A DNA stretch of 64,000 nucleotides, from NCBI RefSeq assembly GCF_014641075.1, contig NZ_BMHP01000002.1:868001-932000 (forward strand), written 5' to 3'. This DNA is from Paenibacillus nasutitermitis. Its GTDB lineage: Bacteria > Bacillota > Bacilli > Paenibacillales > Paenibacillaceae. Position 1 is the first letter of the stretch, and every line of letters begins with the position of its first letter. The translations under genes and the position numbers were made by a program. Under the pieces are notes generated by a model. The model saw nothing but the letters and a program-made list of their open reading frames with translations. It made no database searches and was not told the origin of the DNA. Below, in pieces: positions 42,781 through 51,322 of this stretch.

Positions 42781-43588
42781 GAAGATGAAACTGGGCCGGA
42801 GCAAGCAGCCTGAGCGGGAATTTGGACGTACCGAAACCGCAGCTGACAAACAGCAGAGGCGATACCGGCCTTTCCGGCGGGCTTGCCGGGAGCTTGAACC
42901 ATCCACGCCCGTAGGCATGCAGGGATTTGGTCTTGAGAAGAGGACCGAACAAAGGCAGAACGATTTGTCCGCCATGCGTATGCCCGCTCAGAATGAGGTC
43001 GATCGGCACAGACGGCAGCAGACGGCCGGCAATAAGCGGATCATGGGCAAGCAGCAGCGTGAACAGCTTGTTTCCGTCCTCGGGCTCGCTGAGCGTTACA
43101 GCAAGCTTGTCGCGGTTGGTCCGGGGATCGTCCACCCCTGCAAGCCGGATACGGCTCCCATCCTTTTTTGCAAAGGTAACGGATTCATTAACCAGCAGAT
43201 GGACTCTCTCTTCCACCAGCATCACTTCGAACGGCCGGATATCCTCGTCATGGTCATGATTGCCGTATACAAAATAAACCGGTGCGAGGGCGGCCAGCTT
43301 TCGCAGATTGCTGCGGACCCGTTCCAGCGGAACGCCTTTCTCCCGCAAGTCCCCCCCGATCAGCACCAAATCGGCACCCCCGGCTTCCCTGCACTGCTCT
43401 ACTACAGCCTCCGGGATAACTCTTCTATGTATATCGCTTATAAATAGAAGCCTCGTTCCGTCAAAAGCTTCCGGCAGCCGGACAAGCGTAATTTCATGCT
43501 GATCCAGTTGATACCGGTATGCCTCCCATCTCATATAAACTAACATTCCTACAGCGACGAATATAAGAGCAAGCAGCCATCCTGACAT
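42731..43588 (-). CDS. Metallophosphoesterase (YpbG/YkuE type)
   Basis: Calcineurin-like phosphoesterase anchored by an N-terminal membrane segment (about residues 3-18). The 285-aa protein has the five metal-ligand motifs LLFISDIHRR, LIGGDLREKG, VYGNHDHDED, LLAHDP and LSGHTHGGQI. B. subtilis ypbG is at the same position. The substrate is unknown. The 3' end overlaps the convergent deacetylase gene by 50 bp. Confidence 0.9.
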   Translation of the reverse strand: MSGWLLALIFVAVGMLVYMRWEAYRYQLDQHEITLVRLPEAFDGTRLLFISDIHRRVIPEAVVEQCREAGGADLVLIGGDLREKGVPLERVRSNLRKLAALAPVYFVYGNHDHDEDIRPFEVMLVEERVHLLVNESVTFAKKDGSRIRLAGVDDPRTNRDKLAVTLSEPEDGNKLFTLLLAHDPLIAGRLLPSVPIDLILSGHTHGGQIVLPLFGPLLKTKSLHAYGRGWFKLPASPPERPVSPLLFVSCGFGTSKFPLRLLAPAQFHLLTLKSDPHPDQSSGDQ

Positions 43589-43607
43589 TAAAGAATCCGC
43601 CTCCTCT

Positions 43608-43838
43608 TTATATTCCGGTCAGCTTCCTTCCCCATAATACAAGCCCGATCACAAGGATCATAAACAGGGTAAAAAGCAATCGGTAATACCATTTGGCTAA
43701 CATTAATTTGTTTGAAGGAAATTTTTGGAGCCTTGATGGCAGATTCCCCTTCTCTTGCGCACTTTCAGACAATCGTCCTGTGACCCGTTGTGCCGGCTTC
43801 GCCTTGCGCGGTTTCCCGTGTTTGAGAACCCTGCTCAT
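43608..43838 (-). CDS. Unrecognised 76-aa membrane protein
   Basis: Begins MSRVLKHGKPRKAKPAQRVT at an ATG that overlaps the stop of the CPBP protease gene (ATGA), with GGAGGGGGA upstream. The N-terminal half is strongly basic; one hydrophobic segment (about residues 53-70, LLFTLFMILVIGLVLWG) ends the protein. Topology suggests a cytoplasmic basic tail with a C-terminal anchor. The longer open frame to 44030 lies inside the protease gene and is a shadow. Confidence 0.7.
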   Translation of the reverse strand: MSRVLKHGKPRKAKPAQRVTGRLSESAQEKGNLPSRLQKFPSNKLMLAKWYYRLLFTLFMILVIGLVLWGRKLTGI

Positions 43839-44446
43839 GTCCCCCTCCGGAAGCGAATCACAAACCCCATAACCATATCTATGACAAAATGCGCGACGAT
43901 AGGTGCCCACAGCGAGCCGGACTGGATATAAATCCACCCTAAAGCATAGCTGATCGAAAATACTAGTCCTGTCGGAATCCAGTGCTTCAAGTAACGGACA
44001 TGTATCAGCGCAAATACAATACTTGTCCAATAAGGTCCCAAGTTATGCTGGATAGCGCCTCTGAACAAGGTTTCTTCACAAATGGAAACAATCAGGGAGA
44101 GAACGATTATATGCCAGACAGGCCTGTTCTTAAAAATCCGGTCATTGACGCCGCCGTCATCCCCTGCCTCCTCGGGAACAAACCGGGAAACCAGCAGGTC
44201 AACCGCAATCACAACGACAGCCAAACCAAGGCCCCAGAACAAAAAACTCAGCTCTCTGGGCAAGGCAAACAATAAAAATGGATTCCGGTGCTGAAAAAAT
44301 ATCCATATTAAACCGATAACTAAAGTAACGGCCTGTGTAGCATACAAATTGATGAGCAGCAGGCGGTCGTCAATCTGGTCGATTGAGACTGTTTTAAAGC
44401 GTATTTTACGGATGTCGAATTTTTTCATTTCATAACCGCCTGACAT
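43835..44446 (-). CDS. CPBP family intramembrane metalloprotease (YpbD type)
   Basis: CAAX-protease/bacteriocin-processing family membrane enzyme. The 203-aa protein has several membrane segments and the three motifs ICEETLFRG (about residue 121), FALIHVRYL and HFVIDMVMG. B. subtilis ypbD is a protein of this type in the same area. The start may be the second ATG (44428), which has AGGCGG closer upstream. The substrate is unknown. Confidence 0.87.
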   Translation of the reverse strand: MSGGYEMKKFDIRKIRFKTVSIDQIDDRLLLINLYATQAVTLVIGLIWIFFQHRNPFLLFALPRELSFLFWGLGLAVVVIAVDLLVSRFVPEEAGDDGGVNDRIFKNRPVWHIIVLSLIVSICEETLFRGAIQHNLGPYWTSIVFALIHVRYLKHWIPTGLVFSISYALGWIYIQSGSLWAPIVAHFVIDMVMGFVIRFRRGT

Positions 44447-44530
44447 GAAGGTTCATATTTCCTTTTCCACCACTTTAACCTATACTAATTAGGACAATCG
44501 AATCAGATCAGAAGAACGAAGGGGATTATC

Positions 44531-45451
44531 ATGGAGAAACGATTAACACGAACTGAAATGCTATTTAGCCTCGGCTTTCTGTTTATGCTGGTATGTGCCG
44601 TTGGCGCTTTCTTTTACGGTGTAAAAATCGGGTCCGATCAGACCGAAGCTAAGCTCATTGAGCAAACGAAACATTTGAGCGGCGGAAAAACCAGCCTTGT
44701 ACCCGCCTATCAGCAGCAGGATCTGGTCTCCTTCTATCATACCGTATTTCTGCCCTACCGTGAATTTCAAAACGAATGGACGCAAACCTTACATAAAATA
44801 TCGACCGGGCAGATTTCCGATTCTGCCTCCGCGTTAAAGGGGTTGGCAAGCACCGCCAAACAAAAATACAAGGAAGCCAATCTTGCTTCGGTGCCGGCAT
44901 CTTCGCCTCTCCTTGAACAATCCCAGCTTCAGCTGCTTAAAGGATTAAAGCTCTTCGGCGAAGCCGCCCAGCGAGGCGCAGGCTCGGCGAAGGATATGTC
45001 AGTGGAAGAGCTTGTCAAAGAACTTGTGAAGGATGCCTTCTATCTGGAAGGCGTCAAACAGGCGTTAACCGGCCAGGTGAGTTATTATTATGCCATGATG
45101 AAATGGAGCAGTTCCGTTGACCCGCACATTCCGGATCAATTCTCGACGACGTCCGTCCTGGCCCTTGGCAAATGGAAGACGCTCCCGCTTGTCGTGAAGA
45201 ATAAAGTGATCGCGGAGCAGCTCAAGTCGCGCATGCTGATTATTCCTTATTATCCGCAGGATTTAACTTCCCGCGTGGATCAGTTTATCAGTTCGGGACA
45301 GGCGAGCAAAATGGGAATGAAGACGCTTGGTTCCGTTATTGACTTGTTGATCGACACGGAGGCGGTAAGGTCCGGGGACTTCGATACCAGCAAGCCTGTT
45401 CTATACGCCAAGGAGCTGCTGCCTCAGCTGCCATTCTTTTTTCCTGAATAA
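44531..45451 (+). CDS. Unrecognised membrane-anchored 306-aa protein
   Basis: An N-terminal hydrophobic anchor (about residues 11-28) is followed by a large soluble part, probably outside the cell, mostly helical with no cysteine after the anchor. LASTAKQKYKEANL and LVKELVKDAFYLEGVKQAL are amphipathic helices. GAAGGGG precedes the ATG. I recognise no domain. It is transcribed divergently from the CPBP gene and convergently with the rhodanese, ending 6 bp from it. Confidence 0.72.
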   Translation: MEKRLTRTEMLFSLGFLFMLVCAVGAFFYGVKIGSDQTEAKLIEQTKHLSGGKTSLVPAYQQQDLVSFYHTVFLPYREFQNEWTQTLHKISTGQISDSASALKGLASTAKQKYKEANLASVPASSPLLEQSQLQLLKGLKLFGEAAQRGAGSAKDMSVEELVKELVKDAFYLEGVKQALTGQVSYYYAMMKWSSSVDPHIPDQFSTTSVLALGKWKTLPLVVKNKVIAEQLKSRMLIIPYYPQDLTSRVDQFISSGQASKMGMKTLGSVIDLLIDTEAVRSGDFDTSKPVLYAKELLPQLPFFFPE

Positions 45452-45457
45452 GGGTAT

Positions 45458-45784
45458 TCAATCATATTGAAATCCGCGCAAGGCGGCTACCGCAGCCATT
45501 CCACCGTTCACATTGTGGAGGTTGCTGTAGCCTTTTTCCGTTAAATAACGGCATACTCCCGTACTCCGAACTCCATGCGCACAGATAATATAGACCGGTT
45601 TATCCGTCGGAATTTCATCCAGCCTGCCCGGTATGGTATTCATGGGCACCAGCAGCGAACCATCCAGATGATAATAATCCCATTCCATCTGTTCGCGTAC
45701 ATCTATTACTTGAGCTGGCTCAAGCCATCCCCCGGAAGCAAGCAGATGAAAGGCGTCCGGTTCGATATCTTTCCATAGCTCCAT
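45458..45784 (-). CDS. Rhodanese-like domain protein
   Basis: Single-domain sulfurtransferase-type protein of 108 aa. The active-site loop IICAHGVRSTG (Cys at about 74) matches the CxxxxR persulfide-forming loop; VIDVREQMEWDYYHLDGS is the family N-terminal motif. The ATG at 45784 has AAAAGGAG upstream; the longer frame to 45862 has none. The physiological acceptor is unknown. Confidence 0.87.
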   Translation of the reverse strand: MELWKDIEPDAFHLLASGGWLEPAQVIDVREQMEWDYYHLDGSLLVPMNTIPGRLDEIPTDKPVYIICAHGVRSTGVCRYLTEKGYSNLHNVNGGMAAVAALRGFQYD

Positions 45785-45905
45785 TTGAATTCTCCTTTTG
45801 CTTATGATGGCAGCCACTGTCCAGCAGCAGTAATGACGCCTTTTACAGCGGTCGCTTTTCATGGTCGATCATAACTAAATTTTCACAAATGAGCAAGTTT
45901 CGCCA

Positions 45906-45933
45906 TTGCAATTATCAGCGTCCTTGCTATAGA
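45906..45933 (+). promoter_or_regulatory. Candidate promoter of serA
   Basis: TTGCAA (45906-45911) and TATAGA (45928-45933), 16 bp apart on the plus strand. About 175 nt of leader follow before serA. That leader has one GC hairpin (CAGCGGG with CCCGCTG, about 46012-46034) but no T-box or riboswitch motif I recognise. Otherwise the 45785-46117 gap holds no gene. Confidence 0.45.
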
Positions 45934-46117
45934 ATAGTAAAGGTTACATGTCTATTTCTGTCGGTTCCGCGCTATGACGAGGGACTTATAACCGATTTAG
46001 CGCTTCAGCGGGAATCCATAAGCGAACCCCGCTGCTTTCATTAATAACAGCTTACTCTTCTACTATATCTACATAGGCGTATACCTGCGTAAATAATTTT
46101 TCAGGAGGCAATTAGAC

Positions 46118-47710
46118 ATGTTCAAAGTATTAGTTTCAGACCCGATTAGCGATCTTGGTATCCAGAAGCTGGTGGATGCGGAGGATGTCGTTGTCGACAA
46201 AAAACCAGGGCTCAGCGAAGATGAGCTCGTCGCCATAATCGGCGAATACGACGCTATGCTCGTCCGCAGCCAGACACGGGTTACAGCACGTATAATGGAA
46301 GCAGGCAAACAGCTCAAAGTCGTTGGACGAGCCGGCGTCGGCGTCGATAATATCGATTTGGAGGCTGCTACACAGCGCGGCATTATTGTCATTAACGCAC
46401 CGGACGGAAACACGATTACGACCTGCGAGCATACCTTTGCCATGATGATGGCTGTTGCCCGTCACATTCCACAGGCCTATTTGAAAACAGTCGGCGGCGA
46501 ATGGGACCGCAAATCCTTCCTGGGCGTTGAGCTCCGCAACAAAATATTGGGCGTCCTCGGAATGGGCCGCATCGGCAGCGAAGTTGCCAAACGGGCCAAA
46601 GCGTTTGGAATGGAAATCTGGGGTTACGACCCCTTCCTGACAGAGGAGCGTGCGGAAAAACTCGGCATCCGTCTGTCCTCGGTCGATGATATCGTCAGAA
46701 ATGCCGACTTCATGACGGTGCACACGCCGCTCACTCCGGAGACACGCCATATTATCGGCGCTTCTCAATTCGAAGTGATGAAGAAAGGAATGCGCATTGT
46801 TAACTGCGCACGGGGCGGCATCATTGACGAGATCGCGCTGGTAGCAGCTGTCGATAAGGGTATCGTGGCAGGTGCGGCCTTCGACGTTTTTGAATCGGAG
46901 CCTCCGGCTGCAGACCATCCATTCCTGTCCAATCCTAAAATCATCGTTACGCCGCATCTCGGCGCTTCCACGGTTGAAGCCCAGGAAAATGTAGCGATCG
47001 ACGTCTCGGAGCAGGTGCTTAACATTCTGCGGGACAAGCCGTTTTCGAATGCGGTCAATATGCCGCCGATCCCGGCTAACGTGCTCAACATATTGCAGCC
47101 TTACTTCAATCTTGGCGAGAAACTCGGAAGCTTCGCTGCTCAGCTGACGGAAGGGGCCATCCAGGAAATTACCGTCAATTATTCCGGTGAACTGGCGGAA
47201 GTCGATACACAGCCGCTTACCCGCTACATTGTACGCGGCGTGCTCTCGCATCACCTGGGTTCGGAAATGGTCAACGTCGTCAACTCCATGCATCTTGCCA
47301 AGGAGCGAAGCGTCAACATCGTCATTCAGAAATCCCATACATCGCGCGACTTCACCAACCTGGTTACTGTTTCTCTTCGCTCGAAGCAGGAGGAGCGTCT
47401 TGTAGCCGGAACCTTGCTCACCGGTTATGGTCCACGGATCGTGCAAATTGACAAGTTTCCCGTCGATGTGGCTCCGGGGGGCAATCTCATTCTCGTTTCC
47501 CATAATGATAAGCCTGGCATCATCGGCCGCGTAGGCACACTGCTTGGCACCAATGATGTCAACATTGCCACCATGCAGGTAGGACGGAAGATTATCGGTG
47601 GGGCGGCTATCATGGTCCTGTCTGTGGATAAAGCTGTTCCGAAAGATGTCCTTTCCCAAATTGCCGAACTCCCGGATCTGAATAACGCCAAAGAGATTAT
47701 TTTGTATTAA
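46118..47710 (+). CDS. serA: D-3-phosphoglycerate dehydrogenase
   Basis: First step of serine synthesis, oxidising 3-phosphoglycerate to phosphohydroxypyruvate. The 530-aa protein is the long form: substrate and NAD domains (VVGRAGVGVDNID, LGMGRIGSEVAKRAKAFGM, NCARGGIIDE, VTPHLGAST with the catalytic His), then the intervening domain, then a C-terminal ACT domain (IGRVGTLLGTNDVNIATMQV) that usually binds serine. The ATG has AGGAGG upstream. Confidence 0.97.
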   Translation: MFKVLVSDPISDLGIQKLVDAEDVVVDKKPGLSEDELVAIIGEYDAMLVRSQTRVTARIMEAGKQLKVVGRAGVGVDNIDLEAATQRGIIVINAPDGNTITTCEHTFAMMMAVARHIPQAYLKTVGGEWDRKSFLGVELRNKILGVLGMGRIGSEVAKRAKAFGMEIWGYDPFLTEERAEKLGIRLSSVDDIVRNADFMTVHTPLTPETRHIIGASQFEVMKKGMRIVNCARGGIIDEIALVAAVDKGIVAGAAFDVFESEPPAADHPFLSNPKIIVTPHLGASTVEAQENVAIDVSEQVLNILRDKPFSNAVNMPPIPANVLNILQPYFNLGEKLGSFAAQLTEGAIQEITVNYSGELAEVDTQPLTRYIVRGVLSHHLGSEMVNVVNSMHLAKERSVNIVIQKSHTSRDFTNLVTVSLRSKQEERLVAGTLLTGYGPRIVQIDKFPVDVAPGGNLILVSHNDKPGIIGRVGTLLGTNDVNIATMQVGRKIIGGAAIMVLSVDKAVPKDVLSQIAELPDLNNAKEIILY

Positions 47711-47744
47711 GCGGCACGCTTCCGCTGCTTGTGAAGTAGCCCAC

Positions 47745-47783
47745 AAAAAAGCCCTCCAAGCGAGTCCAAGCGAGGGCTTTTTT
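47745..47783. terminator. Bidirectional terminator after serA
   Basis: GCCCTC (47751-47756) and GAGGGC (47772-47777) form a hairpin flanked by A6 on the left and T7 on the right, so it can work on both strands between the convergent serA and resE. Confidence 0.85.
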
Positions 47784-47830
47784 TGTTGCAAATGTTTCAC
47801 GACCAACAAGATTTGTCGGCCTGCTTCAAC

Positions 47831-47859
47831 AAAAAAAGCGCTCCAGCCAGGAGCGCTTT
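47831..47859 (-). terminator. Rho-independent terminator after resE
   Basis: AAGCGCTCC and GGAGCGCTT (47837-47858) pair perfectly around 5 nt; seven T follow on the minus strand. Confidence 0.88.
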
Positions 47860-47864
47860 GTCAT

Positions 47865-49313
47865 TTACAGCTTCGCTTCGACAGGAAGCAGCAGCGTGAA
47901 GACCGTGCCTTCGCCGACTGTGCTTTCCACATCAATTCGTCCATGATGGGATTCCACGATGTTCTTCACGATTGCAAGGCCAAGCCCCGTTCCCCCGGAG
48001 GATGTAACCCTCTTGCGCGCTTTATCGGCCTTGTAGAACCGTTCAAAGATATAAGGCAAATCATCTGCTGGAATCCCCTGTCCCTCATCCTGAATCTTCA
48101 GCTCGATCAAACTCTTGCGATCCCTCGTCACATATTGGCCCGAGATTATGATCCGGGCACCGCGCTGTGTATGTCGAAGGGCATTATCAAGCAGGTTGGT
48201 GAGCACCTGCTCCAGCCTGTCCTCATCTGCGGCATTCATGGTCAGGCCGGTTTCGGGTAACTCACACAGCAGCATGATCCCCTCTTCCTTGGCGTAAGCC
48301 AGAAATTTGCGGTGCACCCGCTTGACCAATCCTTTGATATCCACCTGCTCGAATTTTATCTCAATATGACCGGCCTCCATTCTGGCCAGATCAAGCAGGT
48401 CCTTAACAAGCCTTCCCATCCGCAGCGACTCGTCATGGATGACCTGGACAAGCTCCTGCCGCTCTTCTGGAGAAGCTGCAATATCATCCAGCAGCGCCTC
48501 GCTGTATCCTTGCAGCATGGATAGCGGCGTCCGGATTTCATGCGATACATTGGCGACAAAATCGCGGCGGAGCTTCTCCAGGTTGGATTCTTCGGTTACA
48601 TTTCTCATTACAGCTACGGCGCCGCGCACGGAATCGTTGGATTTCAGAGGTGCCATAACAACCGACCACACGCCGCTTTGCACATGAATTTTATCTGTCA
48701 TGTCCTTACCCTCGCGCAGCACCCGACGGTAGAGATCCAGGACGGGTCCCGGCACCTGAATTCCGGAACGCAGCCGCGGCACAGAGCTTGCCCCGTCTTC
48801 CTCATTCCAGTCAAGAGCGTTCCAGCTTTCGATCAAGAGCTGGCCATGAGGATTGGCCAGAATGACCTGGCCTTGCGCATCCAGCGTAATGACCGCGTCC
48901 GCCATGCTTCTGAGCACGCTTGCCAGATGCTCCTTCTCGTGGTGCAAATCCCGAATCAGCGTATCCAGATCGGCGGCCATATGATTAAAGGTGTTGGCCA
49001 GATCTCCGATTTCATCGGAAGAGCGGATCGGAACACGGGTACGGTATTCCCCTTGCGAAATAAGATCTGCGGCTTTTTTCATTTGCAGCAGCGGTTGTGT
49101 TATTTTGGTCGAAAGAAAAAAAGCGAAAAATGTGGAAAGCAGAAATCCGATAATCGCGGTATACATAAACAGCACTTTGACATTATGCGAATTCTCTTCA
49201 AACGTGATGTCGATATATTGCAGGAGGAACATTCCGAGAATCAGCAGAACAACGGCGACCAGACCGATAATCGTGATCCACAGCTTGCCGACAACGCTTC
49301 GCAGCAGCTTCAT
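47865..49313 (-). CDS. resE: Sensor histidine kinase ResE
   Basis: Membrane histidine kinase for oxygen limitation and nitric oxide, partner of ResD. The 482-aa protein has TM1 (about residues 12-30), a short extracellular loop, TM2 (about 48-66), a HAMP domain (to about 118), a PAS-like domain (about 130-230), the H-box FVANVSHEIRTPLSMLQGY (His at about 262), the N-box LLDNALRHT and the G boxes DEGQGIP and GTGLGLAIV. It follows resD by 3 bp. Confidence 0.95.
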   Translation of the reverse strand: MKLLRSVVGKLWITIIGLVAVVLLILGMFLLQYIDITFEENSHNVKVLFMYTAIIGFLLSTFFAFFLSTKITQPLLQMKKAADLISQGEYRTRVPIRSSDEIGDLANTFNHMAADLDTLIRDLHHEKEHLASVLRSMADAVITLDAQGQVILANPHGQLLIESWNALDWNEEDGASSVPRLRSGIQVPGPVLDLYRRVLREGKDMTDKIHVQSGVWSVVMAPLKSNDSVRGAVAVMRNVTEESNLEKLRRDFVANVSHEIRTPLSMLQGYSEALLDDIAASPEERQELVQVIHDESLRMGRLVKDLLDLARMEAGHIEIKFEQVDIKGLVKRVHRKFLAYAKEEGIMLLCELPETGLTMNAADEDRLEQVLTNLLDNALRHTQRGARIIISGQYVTRDRKSLIELKIQDEGQGIPADDLPYIFERFYKADKARKRVTSSGGTGLGLAIVKNIVESHHGRIDVESTVGEGTVFTLLLPVEAKL

Positions 49314-49316
49314 AAT

Positions 49317-50033
49317 TTACTTGGAAACCTCAAGCTTGTATCCTACGCCCCATACGGTTGTAATCATGGAGGCGGCTTCTGGCGATACTTTGTTGAGTTT
49401 CTCGCGAAGCCTCTTCACATGCGTATCCACCGTGCGCAGATCGCCGAAAAATTCGTAATTCCACACATCCTTGAGCAGCTCTTCGCGGGAGAACACTTTA
49501 TCCGGCGATATGGCCAAATAATGAAGCAGTTCATATTCCTTCGGGGTCAGGCTTACCTCCTGGCCGCCCGCCATCACCCGGTGTGCATCGTGCTCGATAA
49601 TCAAATGCGGAAAAACGATATTATTGGTGGTCATCGTCTCTTTGGTCAGAAACGCTGTGGCGGAAGAACGGCGAAGAATCGCTTTGACCCGGTAGATAAC
49701 TTCCCGCGGACTGAAGGGCTTGACCACATAATCATCGGCTCCCACTTCAAATCCCTGAACCCGGTTCATTTCCTCGCCTTTTGCCGTCAGCATAATAACG
49801 GGGGTTGTTTTTACTTGGCGCAGTCTGGTGCATACCTCTATTCCGTCGATTCCGGGCAGCATTACATCCAGAAGGATCAAATCAAAGTCGCTGGCCGTCG
49901 CCAGGCGCAGGGCCGTTTCCCCGTCCTCCGCCTCGACAATGGCGTACCCCTCTTTCTCCAGATACATTTTGAGCAGACGACGGATCCGTTCTTCATCATC
50001 CACGACCAGTATACGGTGCACTTCTTCTGACAT
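49317..50033 (-). CDS. resD: Response regulator ResD
   Basis: OmpR/PhoB-type regulator that switches on anaerobic respiration and cytochrome genes in Bacillus. The 238-aa protein has a receiver domain with the acidic pair VVDDEER, phospho-Asp in LLDVMLPG (about residue 56), the signalling Thr in MLTAKG and Lys in VVKPF. A winged helix follows (LTPKEYELL, TVDTHVKRLREKL, GVGYKL). It sits between resC and resE. Confidence 0.95.
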   Translation of the reverse strand: MSEEVHRILVVDDEERIRRLLKMYLEKEGYAIVEAEDGETALRLATASDFDLILLDVMLPGIDGIEVCTRLRQVKTTPVIMLTAKGEEMNRVQGFEVGADDYVVKPFSPREVIYRVKAILRRSSATAFLTKETMTTNNIVFPHLIIEHDAHRVMAGGQEVSLTPKEYELLHYLAISPDKVFSREELLKDVWNYEFFGDLRTVDTHVKRLREKLNKVSPEAASMITTVWGVGYKLEVSK

Positions 50034-50059
50034 GCGAATCAGACTCCTCTCAATTTGAT

Positions 50060-51322
50060 TTAGTCGACACCTGCATAGGAATGAAGACCAACGAGAACCA
50101 GGTTAACTCCGACCAGTGTAAACATAACCACTATAAATCCGATTACCCCAAGCCAGGCGGATTTGGTTCCATGCCAGCCGCGCGATAAGCGCAAATGAAG
50201 GAAAGCGGTGTAATAAAGCCAGGTAATAAGCGCCCAGACCTCTTTAGGGTCCCAGCCCCAGAATCGGGACCAGGCCTCATAAGCCCAGATCATCGCAAAG
50301 ATAAGCGCCCCGAGCGTGAATATCGGATAGCCGATCGCTATCGCCCGATAACTGATTTCATCAAGATCATCCGGATCGATGGCTCTTGTCAGCGGTTGGA
50401 TAACAGCAGCGATTGGCTTGCGGATAACCAGCCGGATGAGCCCGTACAGAACAAGGCCGGAAATAATCGACCACACGATAGTATTCAACTTGCGGGCGGC
50501 ATCTACACCCTTCATCCAGTGCGGTGTTTCAAATAGTCCATCCTTCATCCCCAGGAACGAATCCATCGATGTGACATGGCTATTATAAGGCTTGAATATC
50601 GGCGGCGTCGTATAAGTAACGTCCGCAATCTCTGAGCTTTCCACGCCGGAGTCGCTGATACGAACAGTTTCCTGGGAGAACGTAGCTTCATAGCCTGCGG
50701 CCCGGAATGCAAACACAGAAACCAGAAAGCCGATAAGGATTACGCCCACAAGCATGACCATCTCAATCGCGCGTTGGGCTTTGCGTGCTTTATGTCCGGT
50801 TTCCTTGAAATTCACGGTACGGAGCAGGTACATGAGCCCGAGAGCGAAGCCTACGCCGAAGAAAGCTTCGCCAATCGCGGCAGTTGTTACATGAATCTTC
50901 AACCAGTAGGAATCAAGAGCCGGTATAAGCGGCTGTACTTCTTGTGGAAATACCGCAGCATACGCTACGATAACGACAACCAGCGGAAGCGTAAACATTC
51001 CGATAAGCGGCTTGCGGTAAATGGCGTATACTACAATGAAAGCAAACATGATGGCCATAGCCAGAAAGGTCATGAACTCATACATATTGCTGGTTGGTAT
51101 ATGGCCTCCCCCTATCCATCTGGTGATAAAGAAAGCCAGATGGCAGAGAAATCCGAGCAGGGAAACGATAAAGGAAATCCTTCCCCAGCGTTGGAGATGC
51201 GCTTTGGGATCGCGATTGCTGAATCTCGCTCCCGCTACTGCAACCGCATAGAAGATAAAGCCGAAGCAATACAAGAAAAATGCAGCCAGAAAAATGTCGC
51301 TGCTGAAATTTAATAAACTCAC
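50060..51322 (-). CDS. resC: Cytochrome c biogenesis protein ResC (CcsA family)
   Basis: Heme-handling membrane protein of system II cytochrome c maturation, working with ResB. The 420-aa protein has many membrane segments and the CcsA/ResC tryptophan-rich WWD-type motif, here IWAYEAWSRFWGWDPKEVWA (about residues 340-360), with flanking His residues that bind heme. It overlaps resB by 4 bp. Confidence 0.95.
   Translation of the reverse strand: MSLLNFSSDIFLAAFFLYCFGFIFYAVAVAGARFSNRDPKAHLQRWGRISFIVSLLGFLCHLAFFITRWIGGGHIPTSNMYEFMTFLAMAIMFAFIVVYAIYRKPLIGMFTLPLVVVIVAYAAVFPQEVQPLIPALDSYWLKIHVTTAAIGEAFFGVGFALGLMYLLRTVNFKETGHKARKAQRAIEMVMLVGVILIGFLVSVFAFRAAGYEATFSQETVRISDSGVESSEIADVTYTTPPIFKPYNSHVTSMDSFLGMKDGLFETPHWMKGVDAARKLNTIVWSIISGLVLYGLIRLVIRKPIAAVIQPLTRAIDPDDLDEISYRAIAIGYPIFTLGALIFAMIWAYEAWSRFWGWDPKEVWALITWLYYTAFLHLRLSRGWHGTKSAWLGVIGFIVVMFTLVGVNLVLVGLHSYAGVD

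Noticed and set aside
45934..46117. Riboswitch or T-box in the serA leader
   Set aside because: There is only one GC hairpin without a T-run and no recognisable aptamer motif.
46136..47809. 557-codon open frame antisense to serA
   Set aside because: It has no ribosome-binding site and no recognisable motif and lies exactly opposite the well-supported serA gene; the open frame is a by-product of serA codon use.
48540..50030. 496-codon plus-strand frame across resE and resD
   Set aside because: It runs antisense through two clearly identified genes of the res operon and shows no protein-family motif.
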